A stretch of 64,000 nt of DNA, taken from positions 62,001 through 126,000 of the forward strand of contig NZ_FZOA01000003.1 in assembly GCF_900187985.1 (NCBI RefSeq), written 5' to 3'. Each line of letters opens with the position of its first letter. Positions within the stretch are counted from its first letter, which is position 1. The position numbers and the translations under genes are program-made. The stretch comes from Methylobacillus rhizosphaerae (GTDB lineage: Bacteria > Pseudomonadota > Gammaproteobacteria > Burkholderiales > Methylophilaceae). Positions 58,708 to 64,000 of this stretch are shown here, in pieces. The notes under the pieces were generated by a model that saw only the letters and a program-made list of their open reading frames with translations, was not told the origin of the DNA and made no database searches.

Positions 58708-60068
58708 TACTTTCCCCTCCCGTTCGTCTCAGTAGCCGCCACAGGCCCCATGGTAGACATGGTCAGCACCGATTCTGCCAACCAGAAATCACGTACTGCA
58801 TTGATATATTGATTTACGCTATGGATTTGTGTTCTGGCTTCCGCCAGCAGTTCGAAAGCACTCAACAGCATGCCGTTATAACGTAACTGGCTTTCCTGCA
58901 GAATGCGTTGCCGCAATGGGACAATTTCATCCTGAAAATGACGCGCCATTTCATAGCGAATGTGATAACGCGCATATGCCGTACGTACCTCGGATTCGGC
59001 ATTCACAGTGGCCTGGGCAATATTATCCAGCGCCTGTTTGTAAATGAATTCCGCCCGCTTTACCTTGGCGTTTCCCCAATCAAACAATGGCAGTTCAAAC
59101 CCCAGCACAATGCCTTTTTTATAAGCTTCACTACGCCGACCTTCCAGCACCCGTGCCGGCCCGATTTCCAGCACATTGACCAATCGCGTGGCCTTACTCA
59201 AGCCCAGCTGGCTGGCGAGCGCCTCCGCTTCAAGACGCATGGACTGCAAATCCAGCCTCTGCATGAATGCCTGCTGCTGCACCTGCAACAACTCACCCTC
59301 CTGGGATGGCAGGTCCGGCAGGCGCTGCGGCAGTTTCAATCGTGTGCTATCAGTCATGCCAAGTAACCGACTCAACCTCTCCCGCATCACGACCTGCGTC
59401 TCTCGCGCTGACGCGTATTCCAGTGCAGCCTCCGCATAAAACCCATGCTCCCGGGCCTGGTCCAGCTTGCTCCAGTTGCCTTGTTTCTGCATATCCCGCG
59501 CCAGCTCTGCGGCAGCCTCTGCGGCCTGCATAACCTGCGCCGCATACAACACGGATTGTTCCGCTGCAACAGCCTGTATCCAGGCCTGTCGCGTGGCTTG
59601 TGCCAACGTCAATATATCCAGACTGACTTCGCGCTGGACCTGTTCAAAACGGCGCTGCTCGATTTTCCGCGCCTGCGGCATGGTCAGCAGAGAAAAAATA
59701 TTGAAGGCAAATGACTGCTCTATCTTGTATTCACCGTCATGGCGGGCATACAGCATGGAAAACTTAGGATTTGGCAGGCGCCCAGCCTGCACCAGATCGG
59801 ACTCCGCAATTCCCAGCTCCGCGAACCTGGCCTGTAATCCGCGATTATTCAACAGGGCGACCTGCACGGCAGACTCTACATCCAGCGAAGATGCCAGCAA
59901 TTCATCCAGGTGTCCCGGAACTGAAGCATCATCCGATGGCAATGCCACATCCTTCTGCAATTTCTGGGCAACAGTAGTCCGTACATTGTCCATGCCGCCA
60001 TCACGGCTGAATCCGGCACATCCTGCAAGCAGGGCCAGGCTTACCAAGCCAGCCAAGTATCTTGCCAT
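58707..60068 (-). CDS. TolC-family outer-membrane efflux lipoprotein (CusC-like)
   Basis: A 453-residue outer-membrane factor. The start at 60068 has a GGAG ribosome site, and the lipobox LLAGC makes an N-acylated protein. Two repeated outer-membrane-efflux domains of long helices (about 80-240, about 285-440) show AIAESDLVQAGRLPNP. The operon has no RND pump or membrane-fusion protein, so the partner must be elsewhere, or the protein acts with the multicopper oxidase as PcoB-type proteins do (inference). Confidence 0.9.
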   Translation of the reverse strand: MARYLAGLVSLALLAGCAGFSRDGGMDNVRTTVAQKLQKDVALPSDDASVPGHLDELLASSLDVESAVQVALLNNRGLQARFAELGIAESDLVQAGRLPNPKFSMLYARHDGEYKIEQSFAFNIFSLLTMPQARKIEQRRFEQVQREVSLDILTLAQATRQAWIQAVAAEQSVLYAAQVMQAAEAAAELARDMQKQGNWSKLDQAREHGFYAEAALEYASARETQVVMRERLSRLLGMTDSTRLKLPQRLPDLPSQEGELLQVQQQAFMQRLDLQSMRLEAEALASQLGLSKATRLVNVLEIGPARVLEGRRSEAYKKGIVLGFELPLFDWGNAKVKRAEFIYKQALDNIAQATVNAESEVRTAYARYHIRYEMARHFQDEIVPLRQRILQESQLRYNGMLLSAFELLAEARTQIHSVNQYINAVRDFWLAESVLTMSTMGPVAATETNGRGK

Positions 60069-60072
60069 GACA

Positions 60073-60345
60073 CTACTCCCCATGCTGGTGTTGATGCACA
60101 GCATGATCATGATCTTGCATATGTTCATGGCCCTCCATTGGCTGGGTTATATGCTGCTCATGTTCATGCTGATGTCCAGATTTCACCGGCTCAGGCGTGG
60201 CAGGCGTACCTTCAAACTTCTGGTATTTCTTGAGTACGGGTTCCTGATGCAAAGCGGCATCAGGCCGGGATTCTGCCGCCTGTAATGAGACGGGAAGGCT
60301 GGCAACCAGACAAAGGAAAGTCGAAATAATTACATTGAATCGCAT
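60073..60345 (-). CDS. His-rich exported protein of the copper cluster
   Basis: A 90-residue exported protein. The start is at one of several ATGs, 60345 being preceded by a GGAG; ATG 60357 is an alternative. The signal peptide ends near SLQAA. The mature part ends in a His-rich tail of about 30 residues (HQHEHEQH, GHEHMQDHDHAVHQHQH), which should bind Cu(II). It starts the block with the outer-membrane factor four bases downstream. No family is recognised beyond metal-binding tails. Confidence 0.8.
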   Translation of the reverse strand: MRFNVIISTFLCLVASLPVSLQAAESRPDAALHQEPVLKKYQKFEGTPATPEPVKSGHQHEHEQHITQPMEGHEHMQDHDHAVHQHQHGE

Positions 60346-60415
60346 CATGCGCTCCATTCATGATTGTTGGGCTTGCAACAGCAAGCATGCAGTTCAGGTG
60401 GCAAGCACCTGCAAA

Positions 60416-60763
60416 TCACATGGAGAGCGGTATCGGAGGACGCTGCAATTGCGCCAGGGCGGGAGGATAGTAATCGGGAGAACTGATATATGAAACCTGG
60501 TCGTCAGGCAACGCTGGCATTAGGTGTGTCACTGTCAACGGCAGGATGCTGAAACATGACAAACAATCATGGCAGTTCTTGCAGCTGGGGGCAGCTTGTT
60601 GCGTATCCTGTGCTGCCTGCATATCACCATGCATGGCATGATGTTGGTGCACGCTGACATGCACATCAGCCTGAGCTGGCAGATGCAGCCCGGTACTGGC
60701 TGATACAGTGTTGACCAGGAACATGGTCAGCAGTAACAGGATAATGACACGGTAAAAACGCAT
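60416..60763 (-). CDS. Cys-rich exported protein with CxxC ladder
   Basis: A 115-residue exported protein with signal peptide ending near SASTG. The middle carries a His/Met cluster (HVSVHQHHAMHGDM), then four regularly spaced cysteines, C61-x2-C64-x2-C67-x2-C70 (SCKNCHDCLSCFS), and a proline-rich C-terminus. Its position at the head of the copper operon suggests periplasmic Cu(I) binding. The family is not certain (DUF2946-like proteins are similar in size). Confidence 0.7.
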   Translation of the reverse strand: MRFYRVIILLLLTMFLVNTVSASTGLHLPAQADVHVSVHQHHAMHGDMQAAQDTQQAAPSCKNCHDCLSCFSILPLTVTHLMPALPDDQVSYISSPDYYPPALAQLQRPPIPLSM

Positions 60764-60876
60764 TTCCGCAACATATCACAAGCCAGTTCTCTGGCAAAGT
60801 ACCTCATGTCGCGTTATGCTAAACCGATTGTCCTGAATCACCCACTCCACGAACGCCGTATTTCAGCGACCAAGAT

Positions 60877-61572
60877 ATGAGCCACCAATATTATCGACTG
60901 CCCGGCGGCCTGGTCCGCATATTGCAGTCTGACACGCCCTTCCCTGCCCTGGAAGATGCCTTGCAGAACCCCAACGGCCTGGTGGCCATTGGCGGAAACC
61001 TGGATGCTCAGCGCCTGCTCAGTGCTTACCATCAAGGTATATTTCCCTGGTTCAGCGAAGGAGAGCCCATTCTGTGGTGGAGCCCGGATCCTCGCATGGT
61101 CCTGTTCCCTGATGAGTTGAAAATTTCAAAATCACTCGACAAACGATTACGTAAACAGGACTTCGAGATCCGTTTCAATTCCGCCTTCAGCGCCGTCATT
61201 TCAGCCTGTGCCGCGACTCCGCGCCCAGGACAGGATAGCACCTGGATCACGGAGGACATCATGCAGGCATACTGCGAACTGCATCACCTTGGCTATGCCC
61301 ACAGCGCGGAAACCTGGATAGACGGCAAACTGGTGGGCGGGTTGTACGGTATTCAGTTAGGGAAAATGTTTTTCGGTGAGTCCATGTTCCATCACGCCAC
61401 CGATGCCTCCAAGCTGGCTTTTGTCCACATGGTGCAAAAACTTCAGTCCCAAGGCTGTGAGTTGATAGACTGCCAGATGAAAACCCAGCACCTGGCATCA
61501 CTCGGTGCCAGGGAAATTCCACGTTCAGAGTTTTCACAACGGCTGCATGAATTGGTACACTATGCCGTATGA
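60877..61572 (+). CDS. aat: Leucyl/phenylalanyl-tRNA--protein transferase
   Basis: N-end-rule enzyme that adds Leu or Phe to N-terminal Arg/Lys of target proteins. The 231 residues show GLVAIGGNLDAQRLLSAYHQGIFPWF near 30-55, WWSPDPRMVLFPDE, and GKMFFGESMFH. Its stop overlaps the next gene by four bases, forming an aat-bpt unit. Confidence 0.96.
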   Translation: MSHQYYRLPGGLVRILQSDTPFPALEDALQNPNGLVAIGGNLDAQRLLSAYHQGIFPWFSEGEPILWWSPDPRMVLFPDELKISKSLDKRLRKQDFEIRFNSAFSAVISACAATPRPGQDSTWITEDIMQAYCELHHLGYAHSAETWIDGKLVGGLYGIQLGKMFFGESMFHHATDASKLAFVHMVQKLQSQGCELIDCQMKTQHLASLGAREIPRSEFSQRLHELVHYAV

Positions 61573-62318
61573 CGCTGCCTGGTGAACAACATCTGCAAAA
61601 AATCCAGTTCTACGCAACCACTGCGTATGCCTGTGGCTATCTTGCCGATCAACCGGCGCAATCACTGATTGCGACCCCTCACCACTTGATAGATGCACAT
61701 ACATACAGCGGCCTGATACAACTCGGATTCCGCCGTAGCGGCAAGTTTGCCTACCGCCCGCACTGCGAAACCTGCCACGCCTGCATTCCCGTGCGTCTGC
61801 CGGTAGCGGAATTCCAGCCCAACCGCAGCCAGCGCCGGGCATGGAAACAGCATCACGGCCTGTCTGTGTCCTTGATGAAACTTGCCTTTTCCGAAGAACA
61901 TTTCGCTCTTTATTCCACTTATCAGGTTGCCCGGCACGAAGGTGGTTCGGGCGATCCGGAAACTGCCGAGCAATACCGTAACTTTCTGGTCCAAAGCAAT
62001 GTGGAAAGCCTGATGGTCGAATTTCGCCAGGACGGCATACTGAAAATCGTCAGCGTAGTCGATATCATCCGCGATGGTGTTTCTGCGGTATATACCTTCT
62101 ACGATCCGGCGGATCGCCACGCCAGTTATGGCACATACAACATTCTCTGGCTGCTGGAATGGTGCAGAAGTCTCAATCTGCCCTATCTCTACCTTGGCTA
62201 TTGGATCAAGGAAAGCAAGAAAATGGCCTACAAGAAAAATTTCCTGCCCCAGGAGGGGCTGGTGAATGGAGAGTGGCGCTCGATTCACAACCAGGACCAG
62301 ACACCGCCAGAAAAATAA
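61569..62318 (+). CDS. bpt: Aspartate/glutamate leucyltransferase (Bpt)
   Basis: Bacterial ATE-type N-end-rule enzyme that adds Leu to N-terminal Asp or Glu. The 249 residues have the N-terminal cysteines CGYLAD, CETCHACIPVRLPV, the YQVARHEGG segment and GYWIKESKKMAYKKNF. The ATGA overlap with aat implies coordinated translation. Confidence 0.95.
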   Translation: MTLPGEQHLQKIQFYATTAYACGYLADQPAQSLIATPHHLIDAHTYSGLIQLGFRRSGKFAYRPHCETCHACIPVRLPVAEFQPNRSQRRAWKQHHGLSVSLMKLAFSEEHFALYSTYQVARHEGGSGDPETAEQYRNFLVQSNVESLMVEFRQDGILKIVSVVDIIRDGVSAVYTFYDPADRHASYGTYNILWLLEWCRSLNLPYLYLGYWIKESKKMAYKKNFLPQEGLVNGEWRSIHNQDQTPPEK

Positions 62319-62499
62319 TTTCGCCAGGCATGGAACCAAATGTAGTATCCGGGTTCTGAATCATTACTCCTTGTCATCTCCAGGCAACCAGCGTTTTGTA
62401 TTTCTGCCTTGATACAAAACGCTGCGTTTGCTTTCACCTCCCAGCCAGGCATGGCTAACGTGTTACAATCACGCTTTTAACCCTGCACCTGAATTCACC

Positions 62500-63381
62500 T
62501 TGAAAAACCTGCTTGTTTTTGGCGTTGGCCTGATCGGTGGCTCGCTTGCGCTTGCGCTCAAATCGGCGCAGGCTGGCTGGCGTGTGACAGGTGTCGGGCG
62601 CACAGGTGACAGCCTGCAAGAAGCATTGAACCTGGGTCTCATTGACGCTGTATCCCATGACATCGCATTATCCGCCAGCACAGCGGACGTCATCATGATC
62701 GCCACCCCAGTGGCCCAGATTGTTCCCATCCTGCACAGTATTGCCCCTTATCTCGGCAGCCATACCGTCGTGACCGATGCTGGCAGCACCAAGGCTGATA
62801 TTGCTGCGCAGGCCCATCTCATCCTAGGCAAGGCATCAGCCCGTTTTGTGCCCGGTCATCCCATTGCCGGCGCGGAAAAAAGTGGCCCGACTGCAGCACA
62901 AGCCAGCCTGTACCAAGGCAAGAATGTCGTACTCACACCGGACGCACATACCGATCCGGATGCAATCAACACAATACGCAACCTATGGCTGAGTACCGGT
63001 GCTGTCGTCCGGGAAATGGATGCTGCCACGCACGACACTATTTTTGCAGCAGTCAGCCACCTGCCCCATTTGCTGGCGTTTGCTCTCGTTGATGAACTGG
63101 CTGCCAGACCAAATGCAGAGCAGTTCTTTGCATTTGCTGCCAGTGGCTTTCGCGACTTCACCCGTATTGCAGGCAGCTCGCCGGAAATGTGGCGCGATAT
63201 CAGCCTGGCCAACCGAAGTGCCCTGTTACAGGAACTGGACCATTATCAACATGCGCTCTCCCGCCTGCGTTCCAGCCTGGAGCAGAAAGATGGCGAAAAC
63301 TTACTGGCATTGTTTGAAAAAGCCAGCCACGCGCGCAATGACTGGGCACAACAACAAGTCAATACATTGAGGAAAAACTGA
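62500..63381 (+). CDS. tyrA: Prephenate dehydrogenase
   Basis: Makes 4-hydroxyphenylpyruvate from prephenate with NAD+. The start is taken as TTG 62500 ([20 protein letters not shown]), which places the Rossmann fold at the very N-terminus, as usual; the TTG at 62428 would add 24 unrelated residues. The 293 residues fit the family. Motifs are [14 protein letters not shown] and [11 protein letters not shown]. There is no fused chorismate-mutase or ACT domain. It is followed by aroA after two bases. Confidence 0.93.
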   Translation: MKNLLVFGVGLIGGSLALALKSAQAGWRVTGVGRTGDSLQEALNLGLIDAVSHDIALSASTADVIMIATPVAQIVPILHSIAPYLGSHTVVTDAGSTKADIAAQAHLILGKASARFVPGHPIAGAEKSGPTAAQASLYQGKNVVLTPDAHTDPDAINTIRNLWLSTGAVVREMDAATHDTIFAAVSHLPHLLAFALVDELAARPNAEQFFAFAASGFRDFTRIAGSSPEMWRDISLANRSALLQELDHYQHALSRLRSSLEQKDGENLLALFEKASHARNDWAQQQVNTLRKN

Positions 63382-63383
63382 AT

Positions 63384-64000
63384 ATGGAGACCTTGACCCT
63401 AGCAGCTGCGCAACATGCGCACGGCACCGTCAAGCTACCTGGCTCCAAGAGCATTTCCAACCGCACCCTATTGCTTGCCGCGTTGGCACAAGGTGAAACC
63501 GATATCCATGAGTTGCTGGCGTCTGACGACACCTTGCGCATGCTGGAAGCACTGCGCGTACTTGGTATCACACTGGAGGAAACCAGCTCAAACCAATGGA
63601 AAGTGCATGGCGCCAACGGCCAGTTTCCGGTACGAGAAGCTGATTTGTTCCTGGGTAATGCCGGCACTGCCTTTCGCCCGCTGACCGCAGCCCTGGCGCT
63701 ATCACAAGGACACTATCAGCTATCCGGTATTGCCCGTATGCATGAACGCCCGATTGGCGACCTGGTCGATGCGCTGAACGCCGCCGGCGCTGCCATCGAA
63801 TACTTGCAGAACCCGGGGTTCCCTCCCCTGCAGATACATCCAGCACAATTGGATACCGGCCAGCCTATCCGCGTACGTGGCGATGTGTCCAGCCAGTTCC
63901 TCACCGCCTTGCTGATGGCCTTACCCCTGACAGGACGTGAAGCACGGATTGAAGTGATCAGTGAACTGATTTCCAAGCCCTATATCGAAATCACACTTAA
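63384..64000 (+). CDS. aroA: 3-phosphoshikimate 1-carboxyvinyltransferase, 5' part
   Basis: EPSP synthase of the shikimate pathway. The first about 205 residues are inside the window and the gene runs off the right edge. [21 protein letters not shown] lies near 20-40, [13 protein letters not shown] near 90, and [14 protein letters not shown] near 120. No sign of damage is seen in the part present. It follows tyrA with a two-base gap, so the pair is probably one operon. Confidence 0.96.
   Translation, partial: METLTLAAAQHAHGTVKLPGSKSISNRTLLLAALAQGETDIHELLASDDTLRMLEALRVLGITLEETSSNQWKVHGANGQFPVREADLFLGNAGTAFRPLTAALALSQGHYQLSGIARMHERPIGDLVDALNAAGAAIEYLQNPGFPPLQIHPAQLDTGQPIRVRGDVSSQFLTALLMALPLTGREARIEVISELISKPYIEITL

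Noticed and set aside
58707-60068. Complete Cus-type RND efflux operon
   Set aside because: Only the outer-membrane factor is present; no membrane-fusion or RND gene lies in the cluster.

Overview
The window looks like chromosome of a betaproteobacterium, most probably a methylotroph of the Methylophilaceae (Methylobacillus/Methylovorus-like). This is inference from product mix and composition (mid-range GC by eye, AT-rich accessory spots), not from a database search. Supporting points are the conserved ftsK-lolA-rarA-serS block, a ribose-5-phosphate isomerase gene fused into an operon with a two-subunit dihydroxyacetone kinase, a cyanide-insensitive bd oxidase, and numerous small housekeeping genes with proteobacterial architecture. 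No rRNA, intact tRNA, CRISPR array, transposase or phage module was seen.

Layout. 1-1.57 kb: 5' part of a siderophore TonB receptor with a Fur-box-like site. 1.8-7.8 kb: pepN, an MltF-type lytic transglycosylase and a CPA2 antiporter. 7.9-13.6 kb (minus): ftsK-lolA-rarA-serS. 13.9-19.1 kb: dps, trxB, smrA, ispDF, a YbaN-like membrane protein and amtB, the last with a convincing sigma-54 promoter and NtrC-type enhancer. 19.4-29.0 kb: double-domain polyphosphate:AMP phosphotransferase, gluQ, hslO, a TrmH methyltransferase, rpiA-dhaL-dhaK, csaA, phnA, a DUF3617 protein and an RsuA-type pseudouridine synthase.

29.0-35.7 kb is the most accessory-looking stretch. It holds intergenic repeats, a tRNA 3'-end-like fragment, a FecI-type sigma factor preceded by a phased array of 16-bp palindromes, a 45-residue membrane peptide, a 1243-residue signal-transducing TonB receptor with EF-hand-like loops, and a FecR-type regulator. 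36-44.8 kb: rhlE, recQ, yaiI, a lipocalin, an EF-hand/BON periplasmic protein, a DUF2490 protein, and a histidine kinase with two response regulators. 45-47.6 kb: bd oxidase with its small subunit. 47.56-48.0 kb: a two-hairpin guanidine-II (mini-ykkC) riboswitch in front of an SMR guanidinium exporter. 48-51.8 kb (minus): ygiQ, a TraB/GumN protein and speG. 52-54.4 kb: a translationally coupled cytochrome P450 / lipid A acyltransferase-like pair. 54.4-60.8 kb: a copper island (cueR-copA, divergent copZ, multicopper oxidase, outer-membrane factor, His-rich and Cys-rich exported proteins), with two CueR-type promoters of 19-bp spacing. 60.9-64 kb: aat, bpt, tyrA and the start of aroA.

The best candidates for something undescribed are the TonB receptor island (palindrome array, metal-loop receptor, coupled micro-protein), the P450-acyltransferase pair, and a possible small RNA near 26.8 kb.
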